DNA from: Clostridiales bacterium
GTDB taxonomy: Bacteria > Bacillota > Clostridia > Oscillospirales > Ruminococcaceae
Length of the DNA stretch: 35,904 nucleotides
Assembly: GCA_012523875.1 (NCBI GenBank)
Contig: JAAYSW010000139.1
Location: 1 to 35,904 of the forward strand
Direction: 5' to 3'
In this document: positions 5,589 to 13,742 of the stretch, one piece after another
Layout of the letters: each line of letters begins with the position of its first letter
Position numbering within the stretch: position 1 is the first letter of the stretch
Program-made: the position numbers and the translations under genes
Notes under the pieces: generated by a model
Databases searched by the model: none
The model's input: only the letters and a program-made list of their open reading frames with translations
Told to the model about the DNA's origin: nothing

Positions 5589-8393
5589 TTAATCAATAAC
5601 CGATGCACATCTACTACATAGTGTTGGGTGCTTTTCGTTCTTTCCGACTTCTTCAGTGTAAATCCAGCAGCGTTCGCATTTCTCTCCGTCTGCTTTTACC
5701 GCATTGAAACTTATTCCATCAGTTTCAAATAAATCACCTTTATATTCCCCAGAATCACCATTAATCACTGTAACCTGTGAAACTATGATAATTCTAGCGA
5801 GTTCATCAGATACAGCCATAACTTCTTTATATTTCTCGTCAGTGCTGCATATTATTTCTAGCCTTGCTTCAAGTGATGCCCCAATTACTTTATCAATACG
5901 TTTAATTTCGAGTGCTTTTTTTGCGTCCTCACGCAGTGCTGATATTAAGGTCCATTTGTTTTTAAACTCATCTGATAATATAAGAGCTGATTTACTTGGC
6001 ATTTCATTAAGTGATATACTTGTTGTATCCTCACCCTCAGCATGAGGAATATATGACCATATTTCTTCAGCTGTAAAAGGGATAATTGGTGACATTAATT
6101 TAGATATAGCACTTAAAATCTTGTGAATTGTTGTCTGTGCAGAACGTCTTTGAACAGAATCCTCTCTCTCACAATACAGCCTATCTTTGATAATATCCAA
6201 ATAAAAATTAGACATATCAGTAACACAAAAACTGTAAATGCTATGAAAAACAATGTGAAAGTCAAAATTATTATAGCCTCTATTAACTCTATCTATCAAG
6301 CTATCAAGGCGCATTAAAGCCCATTTATCAATTTCAAGCAACTCTTCATTCTTTACATAATCAGTGCTTGGGCTAAAACCTGAGCCATTTGAAATATTGC
6401 CTAAAATAAACCTTGCAGTATTTCTAATCTTTTTATATGCATCAGTGAGTTGTTTCAATATTTCCGGAGAAATTCTTATATCTGAGTGATAATCGGAAGA
6501 CGCAACCCAAAGCCTTAAAATATCTGCACCATATTGCTTTATAATTTCCTCAGGAGCAATTCCATTTCCTAAGGATTTAGCCATCTTTTTGCCTTCACCA
6601 TCAACAACCCAACCATGTGTACAAACAGCCTTATATGGAGCTTTCCCCTTCCAAACAACAGATGTAAGAAGTGATGATTGGAACCAACCTCTATACTGGT
6701 CTGCACCCTCAAGATATAAATCAGCAGGCCAACGTAAATTGTCACGCTCTTCCAAAACTGCCGCATGGGAAACACCACTGTCGAACCAAACGTCCATAAT
6801 ATCAGTTTCTTTTGTAAATTCTGTACAACCGCATTCACATTTTACACCTTCAGGAATAAATTCCTTAATATCTCTTGTGTACCATGCATCAGCACCTTCC
6901 GCCCTAAATAAATCAGAAATTGCCTTTATTGTCACATCATTAACTATCGGTTTGTTGCAATCCACACAATAAATTATCGGGATGGGAACACCCCATGTTC
7001 GTTGTCTAGAAATACACCAATCGCTTCTATCACGAACCATTCCCTTAATTCTATCTTCACCCCATGATGGTATCCATCTTACATTCTCGATAGCATCTAT
7101 TGCCTCATCCTTAAAGCCATCTATAGAACAGAACCACTGCTCAGTTGCCCTAAAAATAATAGGATTATTACACCTCCAGCAATGTGGATACTGGTGAACT
7201 ATCTTTTCTATTGCGAGTAAGCTTTTTTCCTCCTCAAGTCGGCTTGCAATAACTTTATTCGCTGATTCCGTTGATAATCCACTAAACTCGCCCGCCTCAT
7301 CAGTAAGATTTCCCTTAGAATCAACTGGCACGATTATCCCAATGTCAGGATATTTCTTACAAACCTCAAAATCCTCTACACCATGTCCAGGAGCAGTGTG
7401 AACACAACCCGTTCCACTTTCAAGTGTAACATGGTCACCAATAATTATTGGTGAATTTCTATCGTAAAGAGGGTGCTTTGTTTGAATGTTTTCTAACTCC
7501 TTGCCATCAAATAGACCCAATGTTTCATATTTTTCAATATTAGCGGATTTCATAGTTGCTTCAACAAGATCAACTGCCATTACATAATACTCACCGTTTG
7601 CCTTAACTAATGTGTATTTGTACTCAGGCCCCAAGCAAATAGCAAGATTCCCAGGTATTGTCCATGTTGTTGTTGTCCAAATTACAAAATAAACATCCTT
7701 TAAATTAACCCCTAGAGGTGTAAATAATCCCTTATCATCAATTACATTGAACTTCGCAAATATCGAATAACAGGGGTCATTTGCATATTCAATTTCAGCC
7801 TCCGCTAATGCAGTATTACAATCTGGACACCAGTATACAGGTTTAAGCCCCTTATACATATATCCATCATTAGCCATCTTACCAAAGACCTCAACCTGCT
7901 TAGCCTCAAACTCAGGCTTTAGTGTTAAATAAGGATTTTCATAATCCCCCCAACAGCCCAAACGCTTAAATTGTGACATTTGGTTATTAACATGGGTCAT
8001 TGCAAAATCTTGACAATGCTTACGCAATTCTACAGGCGAAATTGCTCCTTCTTTCGCACCAATTGCCTGCAAAGCCTTTAACTCAATTGGCAGACCATGC
8101 GTATCCCAACCTGGAACATAAGGCGCACAAAATCCAGACATATTCTTGTATCTAATAATTATGTCCTTCAGTGTTTTATTCAAGGCAGTACCTAAATGAA
8201 TTTCGCCATTAGCATATGGAGGTCCATCGTGTAAAACATATAAGGGCTTGCTTTTATTATTCTCCACCATTTTATAATATATTCTATTTTCTTCCCAACT
8301 CAACAGTGTATCAGGCTCTCTTTTTGGTAAGTTACCTCTCATTGGAAATTTTGTGGATGGTAAACATAGGGTTTTATTGTAATCCTGTGACAT
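5589..8393 (-). CDS. ileS: Isoleucyl-tRNA synthetase (bacterial type with C-terminal zinc finger)
   Basis: 934 residues. It charges tRNA-Ile with isoleucine and edits misactivated valine. Class I signature PPYANGEIHLGTALNK carries HLGT (66-69) in place of HIGH. The editing domain region (about 180-400) contains WTTTTWTIPGN. The second signature is KMAKS (603-607), not KMSKS. A Cys4 zinc finger, CERC...CSRC, closes the protein, as in IleRS1. Start choice: the frame reaches an ATG at 8411, but the Shine-Dalgarno AAAGGAAG lies inside that extension, 6 nt before the ATG at 8393, so the shorter form is right. No T-box fits the 57-nt gap to divIVA. Order divIVA-ileS-lspA is the usual Gram-positive one. 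It ends at the terminator at 5536-5561. Confidence 0.96.
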   Translation of the reverse strand: MSQDYNKTLCLPSTKFPMRGNLPKREPDTLLSWEENRIYYKMVENNKSKPLYVLHDGPPYANGEIHLGTALNKTLKDIIIRYKNMSGFCAPYVPGWDTHGLPIELKALQAIGAKEGAISPVELRKHCQDFAMTHVNNQMSQFKRLGCWGDYENPYLTLKPEFEAKQVEVFGKMANDGYMYKGLKPVYWCPDCNTALAEAEIEYANDPCYSIFAKFNVIDDKGLFTPLGVNLKDVYFVIWTTTTWTIPGNLAICLGPEYKYTLVKANGEYYVMAVDLVEATMKSANIEKYETLGLFDGKELENIQTKHPLYDRNSPIIIGDHVTLESGTGCVHTAPGHGVEDFEVCKKYPDIGIIVPVDSKGNLTDEAGEFSGLSTESANKVIASRLEEEKSLLAIEKIVHQYPHCWRCNNPIIFRATEQWFCSIDGFKDEAIDAIENVRWIPSWGEDRIKGMVRDRSDWCISRQRTWGVPIPIIYCVDCNKPIVNDVTIKAISDLFRAEGADAWYTRDIKEFIPEGVKCECGCTEFTKETDIMDVWFDSGVSHAAVLEERDNLRWPADLYLEGADQYRGWFQSSLLTSVVWKGKAPYKAVCTHGWVVDGEGKKMAKSLGNGIAPEEIIKQYGADILRLWVASSDYHSDIRISPEILKQLTDAYKKIRNTARFILGNISNGSGFSPSTDYVKNEELLEIDKWALMRLDSLIDRVNRGYNNFDFHIVFHSIYSFCVTDMSNFYLDIIKDRLYCEREDSVQRRSAQTTIHKILSAISKLMSPIIPFTAEEIWSYIPHAEGEDTTSISLNEMPSKSALILSDEFKNKWTLISALREDAKKALEIKRIDKVIGASLEARLEIICSTDEKYKEVMAVSDELARIIIVSQVTVINGDSGEYKGDLFETDGISFNAVKADGEKCERCWIYTEEVGKNEKHPTLCSRCASVID

Positions 8394-8429
8394 TATATAC
8401 TTCCTTTGCATTAATTTATATCTTACATA

Positions 8430-8452
8430 AATGCTTATATGTACTAAGCATT
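8430..8452 (-). other. Stem-loop at the divIVA stop codon
   Basis: AATGCTTA (8430-8437), 7-nt loop, TAAGCATT (8445-8452): a perfect 8-bp stem that includes the divIVA stop. It lacks a U-tract on the minus strand, so it is more likely an mRNA 3'-end, processing or partial-termination element before ileS than a full terminator. Confidence 0.5.
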
Positions 8453-9128
8453 ATTTATTATTTTGTCCAAACTGCAATTCTCCAAATTTTGATTCATATG
8501 AACCAGCATTATTAGTACTAGAAAATCTCTGTGCCGAAAAGGTTGTAGTCGCAGCAAAAGGGTCTTTAACTTCTTCTTTATTAGAATAAGCCTCTGATTC
8601 CACGGATTCATCAGGTTGATTATTCTCTTGCTCCTCCTCAATCTCCTCATCAATTTCAGGTAGTGCTGAAATCATCTCAAGATGTATCTTGTACATATCA
8701 AACAGGGTTTTCTTAAATTCAGTTACCTCTCGCTGAGTTTTCAACAAAACTTCTCTTTCCTTTTCAATTGCGGCTTGATTTCTTTCCACAGCATTCTCAT
8801 ATTTCTGTTCAGCCTCCTCAATCATGTTAGCTGATTTCGCTTCTGCATCATTTAAAATGCTCTCTGCTTTTTCTTGTGCTTCAGCAATAACTCTATGCCC
8901 TTGCTTCTGTGCACCCAATAACGCATCCTTTAATGCATCCTCATCTTGTCGATATTCACGAACCTTATCCGCAAGAATTTGGAGTTTGCTTTCTATATCA
9001 TTACGCTCTTTCTGCATCATTGTCAGTTCTGTAACAAGCTCTTTTAAGAACTCATCAACTTCCTCCTGTTTATAGCCAAAAGCTGCCTTTTCAAATCTTC
9101 TATTGCTTATATCTTTCGCACTAATCAA
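8451..9128 (-). CDS. divIVA: DivIVA family cell-division/polarity protein
   Basis: 225 residues. The N-terminus (ISAKDISNRRFEKAAFGYKQ then EEVDEFL) is the conserved DivIVA membrane-binding motif; a long coiled coil rich in Glu, Gln, Lys and Ala follows (about 27-150), then an acidic, Asn/Ser-rich tail. DivIVA sits at curved membrane at the septum and poles and recruits partners there. Start choice: a GTG at 9137 directly abuts the AGAGGTGA Shine-Dalgarno, whereas a TTG at 9128 lies at normal spacing and gives the family-typical start (Met-Ile-Ser-Ala-Lys-Asp-Ile); I prefer the TTG. It lies 12 nt after ylmH in the division operon. Confidence 0.93.
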   Translation of the reverse strand: MISAKDISNRRFEKAAFGYKQEEVDEFLKELVTELTMMQKERNDIESKLQILADKVREYRQDEDALKDALLGAQKQGHRVIAEAQEKAESILNDAEAKSANMIEEAEQKYENAVERNQAAIEKEREVLLKTQREVTEFKKTLFDMYKIHLEMISALPEIDEEIEEEQENNQPDESVESEAYSNKEEVKDPFAATTTFSAQRFSSTNNAGSYESKFGELQFGQNNK

Positions 9129-9140
9129 CTTTCTCACCTC

Positions 9141-9959
9141 TTACATATATTTTTTTATCTCAATATGAATTCTTCCCTTTTTAGTTATTCCATTCACCTT
9201 ACTAAGAATAAATTTTCCATAGCCTCTAACTGAGAATATATCCCCCTCTTTCAAAACCATTGATAAGGATTCAGCTGGAAAATAATTCACTGAAACATAG
9301 CACATTTTTATAAGCTGTGCAGACTTATCACGACCTTGATTTATAGCCGAACTAACCAGTGCATCAAGCCTTAGTGAAGCTACGGTATCTTTTTTTATTA
9401 TAAAATTATGCTGAATAGTTAAGTTTAATTCCTCATCATCAGTGACCCTCACTCCGACCTTACTAATTTTATCTATTTCATTTAATACCAATTTACTCAC
9501 AGCATCACTTACCATTACTTGTGTCTTACCTTTAGCAATTATAATATCACCAATAGCTTCCCTTTTAACTTGTAATGCCATAATTGTGCCAAGAAAATCT
9601 CTATGCGAAAGTTCATCTGTTTTCCGATAGTGGAAGGTTAGACATTTTATTGGCACATTCACAATATCTGGGTTATTATACTCATCATGGATACAGATAA
9701 TTTTCCTATCTGCATCCTTATAACCACCCCATGTAAAATATTTAAGTGTAGGATAGCCTTTTATCGCTATTGACCCATCGGTAGCCATTGATTTAATATT
9801 TTGAGTTTTCAAGCATGATTCAACCAAAGCACACTGTCTTTGGTCTAGAAAAAAAGTGTATCTTGGTGTGGAATTCTTCAAACAAATTTCAATCATATCC
9901 CGAATTTTTGCAATAAGAATCTTATCTTTTTCTATCAATTTATTGTAATTGAAATCCAT
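9141..9959 (-). CDS. ylmH: YlmH-family S4-domain RNA-binding protein
   Basis: 272 residues. The N-terminal two thirds match the YlmH domain (TFFLDQRQ near 35, then a mixed alpha/beta region with YPTLKYFTWGGYKDADRKI), and the S4 RNA-binding domain occupies about 185-245 (VASLRLDALVSSAINQGRDK onward). YlmH binds 50S subunits and is a paralogue of RqcP that can act in ribosome-associated quality control in B. subtilis; it is encoded in the sepF-divIVA cluster across Firmicutes. The start is ATG at 9959, with GGAG about 15 nt upstream, a rather long spacing. Gap to sepF 5 nt, to divIVA 12 nt: one transcription unit. Confidence 0.9.
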   Translation of the reverse strand: MDFNYNKLIEKDKILIAKIRDMIEICLKNSTPRYTFFLDQRQCALVESCLKTQNIKSMATDGSIAIKGYPTLKYFTWGGYKDADRKIICIHDEYNNPDIVNVPIKCLTFHYRKTDELSHRDFLGTIMALQVKREAIGDIIIAKGKTQVMVSDAVSKLVLNEIDKISKVGVRVTDDEELNLTIQHNFIIKKDTVASLRLDALVSSAINQGRDKSAQLIKMCYVSVNYFPAESLSMVLKEGDIFSVRGYGKFILSKVNGITKKGRIHIEIKKYM

Positions 9960-9964
9960 GGATA

Positions 9965-10402
9965 CTAAATTATTACTCCATTACTTTCTAATTCCCCGAC
10001 TAAATCTTCACCAATAAAGTCCACATTATAGGGTGTAATAATATAAGTTAGATTAGCGACTGGCTTTAAACTACCACCATTAGCATAGGCAACACCGACC
10101 AAGAAATCGATAATTCTTCTTTTATTATCAGCAGAGGCAGTTTCCAAATTTAAAACAACTGTTTTCTTTGCAATAAGGTGGTCGGCAATCTGTTTCGCAT
10201 CCGTAAAAACTTCAGGCTTTACAAGCACAACCTGTAATTGTGTAGTAGCCTGTATATTAACAACTTTATTTCTTCGCTCCTCAGCTGTATCATAGGGTTG
10301 TTGTTCCCTTGCAAAGCTATGTGCTTCCTGATGTTGCTCTTGAGCATAATCCTCATCATCTGGTGGCAGAAAAAATTCTTTTATATTCTCTAAAATTTTC
10401 AT
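9965..10402 (-). CDS. sepF: Cell-division protein SepF
   Basis: 145 residues. A short N-terminal amphipathic helix (MKILENIKEFFLPPDDED) for membrane binding, an acidic Gln/Glu-rich linker, then the compact SepF core (about 58-140) with VVLVKPEVFTDAKQIADHL, VVLNLETA, RRIIDFLVGVAYANGG and the terminal VGELESNGVII region. SepF polymerises into rings and anchors FtsZ to the membrane. ATG at 10402 follows AGAGGAGAT. Usually ylmG (YggT) sits between sepF and ylmH; here it is missing and the two genes are 5 nt apart. Confidence 0.94.
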   Translation of the reverse strand: MKILENIKEFFLPPDDEDYAQEQHQEAHSFAREQQPYDTAEERRNKVVNIQATTQLQVVLVKPEVFTDAKQIADHLIAKKTVVLNLETASADNKRRIIDFLVGVAYANGGSLKPVANLTYIITPYNVDFIGEDLVGELESNGVII

Positions 10403-10487
10403 TATAAATCTCCTCTTCTATACATTCTTTTATTTTATAATCAACTTATGTATCAATTTAAAATTATGCCCTTTTATTTATAGATTA

Positions 10488-11183
10488 TTAATAAACCCTC
10501 TCACCAAAAAGGGCGCTACCAATCCTAATCATATTTGAGCCATATTTTATTGCATTCTGATAATCACTAGACATTCCCATTGAAAGAATATTCATATCTA
10601 TATTATCTATGTTTTCTTCCAAAATGTCAATATAAAGATTCTGCATTTTATAAAAAATTTCTTCAGATGCATCAATAGGTGGGATTGTCATAAGCCCCTT
10701 TATTTTTATATTATGCAAATTTGATAGTTCTAATACAACTCCCTTCAACATATTAGGCAATATTCCATATTTAGATTCTTCACCACCAATATTAACTTCA
10801 ACTAGAACATCTTGTATCTTCCCTATTCTTTCTGAAAGTTTATTAATCTGCTTTGCGATTTTAATGCTATCTACAGACTGGATAAGGTCCATATCATCAA
10901 TTATATACTTCACTTTATTTGATTGGAGGTGTCCAATAAAATGAATTTCAGCCCTTTTATCGTATGAATTCTTTTTTGATAAGAATTCCTGTACTCTATT
11001 TTCCCCGATTTTATCTATTCCGCATGAAATCGCATAATTAACTGCTTCAGCTGGGACCGTTTTTGTAACTGCAATAATATCTACCTTACCACCATTTTGA
11101 TATTTAGCAGCTGAATCCCCGACTTCATATATAATTCTTTTATAATTTTCCTCAATATAGTTAAAACTAGTTTCCATTTGCAT
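10488..11183 (-). CDS. yggS: YggS/YlmE-family PLP homeostasis protein
   Basis: 231 residues, a single PLP-binding TIM barrel without the second domain of alanine racemases. PLP lysine is Lys41 in AVTKTVP; other family marks are GENRVQEFLSK, HFIGHLQSNK, VNIGGEESKYG, GLMTI, LSMGMSSDY and IRIGSALFG near the end. The family buffers pyridoxal 5'-phosphate and affects amino-acid pools; B. subtilis ylmE occupies the same place before sepF. Start choice: the frame opens at a TTG at 11186, but AGAGGG (11194-11189) is best spaced from the ATG at 11183. It overlaps the end of the HlyD-like gene by 17 bp. Confidence 0.92.
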   Translation of the reverse strand: MQMETSFNYIEENYKRIIYEVGDSAAKYQNGGKVDIIAVTKTVPAEAVNYAISCGIDKIGENRVQEFLSKKNSYDKRAEIHFIGHLQSNKVKYIIDDMDLIQSVDSIKIAKQINKLSERIGKIQDVLVEVNIGGEESKYGILPNMLKGVVLELSNLHNIKIKGLMTIPPIDASEEIFYKMQNLYIDILEENIDNIDMNILSMGMSSDYQNAIKYGSNMIRIGSALFGERVY

Positions 11184-12429
11184 CAATACCCTCTACAATA
11201 ATATCATCATATAAAACTACATATTCGCTTCCTTTGTTTTTATTTGAAATTACGTAATTATCACCTTCAAATATTACATCAAGTTTCTTAAACAAAATTT
11301 GTTCCCCAAGCTTGACATAAACCCCCCTGTAATTAGTAACTTTTTTAATCTCCTCACCAGTAATACCATCAGTTACAATCTCCTCGATTTCCTTAAAACG
11401 CAGTGCTTTTCTAGGGACCTTAATTCCCTCATATTCACCCTTTATCATCTCCACTCGTTCAGTCCTATGTTGAACAAGATCATATGTAAGTTTATCACAG
11501 GATAATATTATAATACTTTCCTCCAGATTATCCGTTGATTTAATTTTATCTATAACCGCTCTTACCTTCTGTGGAGTTGATTCAAACTTTAGATATACGG
11601 CTTCAGTTTCTACATATTTCTTATTAGAATTATTGATTACACCAACCACATACCACTTATAACCATCAATAGTTTTTCCTAAGACGCCTTCCGTTGTTCC
11701 AGTATTATTATCTTTAATTGAATTAATATATTCAACCGTTAAATTATCGATATTATCTGTAGTAAGCTCGCCCTCATAGCCATCTATATGGCTTACAAAA
11801 TAGCTTGATTCATCCGAAATAATTCTATCAATAGGAGCAGATTGGCTTGATTTAAGCGAATCTATTTCTGATTGTATTTCATCAATATTTTGCCGGATAT
11901 TAAGCCGATATTCATCTGAATTACCTGTTACCATCTGCATTGTACTTATTAATATAAGCAATTCTTCTTTATTGGAAGCAAGTGAATCTATATCATTCGT
12001 TTCAAGATTATAAATAGTGCTTTTATACTTTTCCAAAATTAGATTTGATAGCGACGCTGGTTTTTCTACATCACTTGTTCCTGGGTTATCAATTTTTTTT
12101 AATATATCAAGTTCATGGTTAAGTTTTTCTATCTTTTGCTTAGTCTCAATTTCTATATCGGATGCATAAATTTCAGCTATCGTCGTGCCCTTACCAAGTT
12201 TCCCACCATCTTGGACAGAATAACTCACAGCACCATTACCGCTATAAAGCAAGGGTTTTTCATCTCTGATATAGACTCCCTTGAATGAAACTGAATCCTC
12301 TGCTGATGCAAGGATTGCAGTTTCAGTTATAAACTCTTTATTAACGAGATGATAAATCACACTTGAAACCATTAATGTAATAAAAACAACAAGCAAAGCA
12401 ACAAGCACTTTTGATGTATTAGCATTCAT
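11167..12429 (-). CDS. HlyD-like single-pass membrane adaptor protein in the division cluster
   Basis: 420 residues. One N-terminal membrane segment (about 9-29), then a biotinyl-lipoyl-like beta region (GNGAVSYSVQDGGKLGKGT near 65-83), a long helical hairpin with coiled-coil character (about 90-200, rich in Glu, Lys, Leu, Asn), and a C-terminal beta-rich part (about 230-415). This is the architecture of HlyD/membrane-fusion adaptors, but no ABC transporter or other export pump is encoded nearby. In clostridial genomes such proteins occur next to yggS and sepF; their job is not established, and a link to envelope or division functions is inference. ATG at 12429 follows AAGGAT. Gap to hfq is 12 nt, and it overlaps yggS. 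Confidence 0.75.
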   Translation of the reverse strand: MNANTSKVLVALLVVFITLMVSSVIYHLVNKEFITETAILASAEDSVSFKGVYIRDEKPLLYSGNGAVSYSVQDGGKLGKGTTIAEIYASDIEIETKQKIEKLNHELDILKKIDNPGTSDVEKPASLSNLILEKYKSTIYNLETNDIDSLASNKEELLILISTMQMVTGNSDEYRLNIRQNIDEIQSEIDSLKSSQSAPIDRIISDESSYFVSHIDGYEGELTTDNIDNLTVEYINSIKDNNTGTTEGVLGKTIDGYKWYVVGVINNSNKKYVETEAVYLKFESTPQKVRAVIDKIKSTDNLEESIIILSCDKLTYDLVQHRTERVEMIKGEYEGIKVPRKALRFKEIEEIVTDGITGEEIKKVTNYRGVYVKLGEQILFKKLDVIFEGDNYVISNKNKGSEYVVLYDDIIVEGIDANGN

Positions 12430-12441
12430 TTAATATAATCC

Positions 12442-12681
12442 TTATGAATTTCTATCTTCAGAATCTAAGATAGAAATTGTTTTTAACGGAATAATTGTTG
12501 AAATCGCATGCTTGTACACTAAATTTTGTTTGTTTTCACAATCAAGTATAACTGTAAAATTATCAAATCCTTTTACAATTCCTTTAAACTGAAATCCATT
12601 CGTTAAAAAAATGGTAACAGGAATCTTTTCTTTCCTTGCCTGGTTTAGGAAAACGTCTTGCAAGTTCATTGATTTGCTCAT
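12442..12681 (-). CDS. hfq: RNA chaperone Hfq
   Basis: 79 residues. Sm1 motif (PVTIFLTNGFQFKGIVKGFD) and Sm2 motif (LVYKHAISTI) with the diagnostic Tyr-Lys-His of the proximal RNA-binding face; N-terminal NLQDVFLNQARKEK is typical, including the conserved Gln near residue 8. Hfq forms a hexameric ring that binds uridine-rich small RNAs and mRNAs. The short polar tail is normal for Firmicutes. Its position downstream of miaA is conserved from Clostridia to Proteobacteria. ATG at 12681; AAGGAG lies about 12 nt upstream. A likely promoter is at 12763-12791. Confidence 0.96.
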   Translation of the reverse strand: MSKSMNLQDVFLNQARKEKIPVTIFLTNGFQFKGIVKGFDNFTVILDCENKQNLVYKHAISTIIPLKTISILDSEDRNS

Positions 12682-12762
12682 TTTAACAACAAACTCCTTC
12701 TTTTATATTTTGTAATACCTATTTTATCTTACATTTAAAATATTAACTTAAACTTGTATTAT

Positions 12763-12791
12763 ATTATACCATATATTTTTTTATTTGGCTA
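12763..12791 (-). promoter_or_regulatory. Extended -10 promoter upstream of hfq
   Basis: Minus strand: -35 TAGCCA (12791-12786, inside the last codons of miaA; 4 of 6 to consensus), 17-nt spacer, TGG-TATAAT (-10 at 12768-12763). The TG extension compensates for the weak -35. It would give hfq and the downstream HlyD-like/yggS/sepF genes a start with a leader of about 75 nt. Confidence 0.5.
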
Positions 12792-13734
12792 TAACTTTTT
12801 TACATTCAAATAGAATTTTTTCCATTGAATCAAATTTATCAAGCATTATCCAGTGTATTTCCTTATTTCTTCTAAACCATGTCAACTGTCTTTTAGCATA
12901 ACGTCTAGTTTCTAGCTTGATTTTTTCCAAACATTCTGTTAAATTACTAATACCTTTAAAGTAGGGTATTAACTCTTTATAACCTATTGCCTTGCTCGAT
13001 GTGAATATTTCATTATTTCGATTTTCGCTAATCTCAGCCTTATATATAGCCTCGCATTCCTCGATAAGTCCTTTTTCAACCATAATGTCAACACGTCTAT
13101 TTATCCTGTTATATAACATTGCTCTATCAGAAAAATTTAAACCAATTATTTTATAATCATAAGGACTAGTTATTTTCTTACTTTCAACCTTTAATTCGCT
13201 TAACTTCCTTCCTGTCAATTCAAATACCTCAATAGCTCTAATAATCCTTGTTAAATTATTTGCGTGTAAATTGTCGGCAGTTTCCCTATCAATCCCTTTA
13301 AGCCTTTCAAGAAGAGCTTCATTTCCAAGTTCCTCTGCCTCTGATGTAAGTCTTGCTCTTAATTCTAAATCAGCCTTAATTTCTGGAAATTGAATATTAT
13401 CAAAAAGAGAAGATATATATAAACCAGTCCCCCCCACAATTATTGGTAGTTTATTGCGATTATTAACCTCCTCTATCTTCGCCCTAGCAATATCAACATA
13501 ATTAGCAACGCTAAAGCTTATATCCCTTTCCAAAAAACCAATAAGATGATGGGGTACCCCCTGCATTTCTTCAACACTCGGCTTCGCTGTTGCAATATCC
13601 ATACCCTTATAAATTTGCATAGAATCGGCTGATATTATCTCCCCGTTATAAGTCTTTGCAAGCTCTATGCCTAATGTTGTTTTTCCTGAAGCAGTAGGAC
13701 CAACAACCGCTATAACAGGTATCTTCTCATTCAT
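12781..13734 (-). CDS. miaA: tRNA dimethylallyltransferase MiaA
   Basis: 317 residues. P-loop GPTASGKT (12-19), then ISADSMQIYKGMDIATAKP (about 34-52), GVPHHLIG, and IIVGGTGLYISSL (about 98-110), all hallmark MiaA segments; the RRYAKRQLTWFRRN segment near the end is the family's C-terminal tRNA-binding signature. It adds the dimethylallyl group to N6 of A37 in tRNAs reading UNN codons. MiaB, encoded a few genes upstream in the same direction, then methylthiolates the product to ms2i6A, so both steps are encoded in this block. The gene lies 8 nt after mutL. Confidence 0.97.
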   Translation of the reverse strand: MNEKIPVIAVVGPTASGKTTLGIELAKTYNGEIISADSMQIYKGMDIATAKPSVEEMQGVPHHLIGFLERDISFSVANYVDIARAKIEEVNNRNKLPIIVGGTGLYISSLFDNIQFPEIKADLELRARLTSEAEELGNEALLERLKGIDRETADNLHANNLTRIIRAIEVFELTGRKLSELKVESKKITSPYDYKIIGLNFSDRAMLYNRINRRVDIMVEKGLIEECEAIYKAEISENRNNEIFTSSKAIGYKELIPYFKGISNLTECLEKIKLETRRYAKRQLTWFRRNKEIHWIMLDKFDSMEKILFECKKVIAK

Positions 13735-13742
13735 TTTATCAA

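Noticed and set aside
6589..6972. Plus-strand frame opposite ileS
   Set aside because: Antisense to the conserved catalytic core of IleRS; no recognisable protein features.
8394..8450. T-box leader before ileS
   Set aside because: The gap is only 57 nt and has no T-box sequence or specifier stem.
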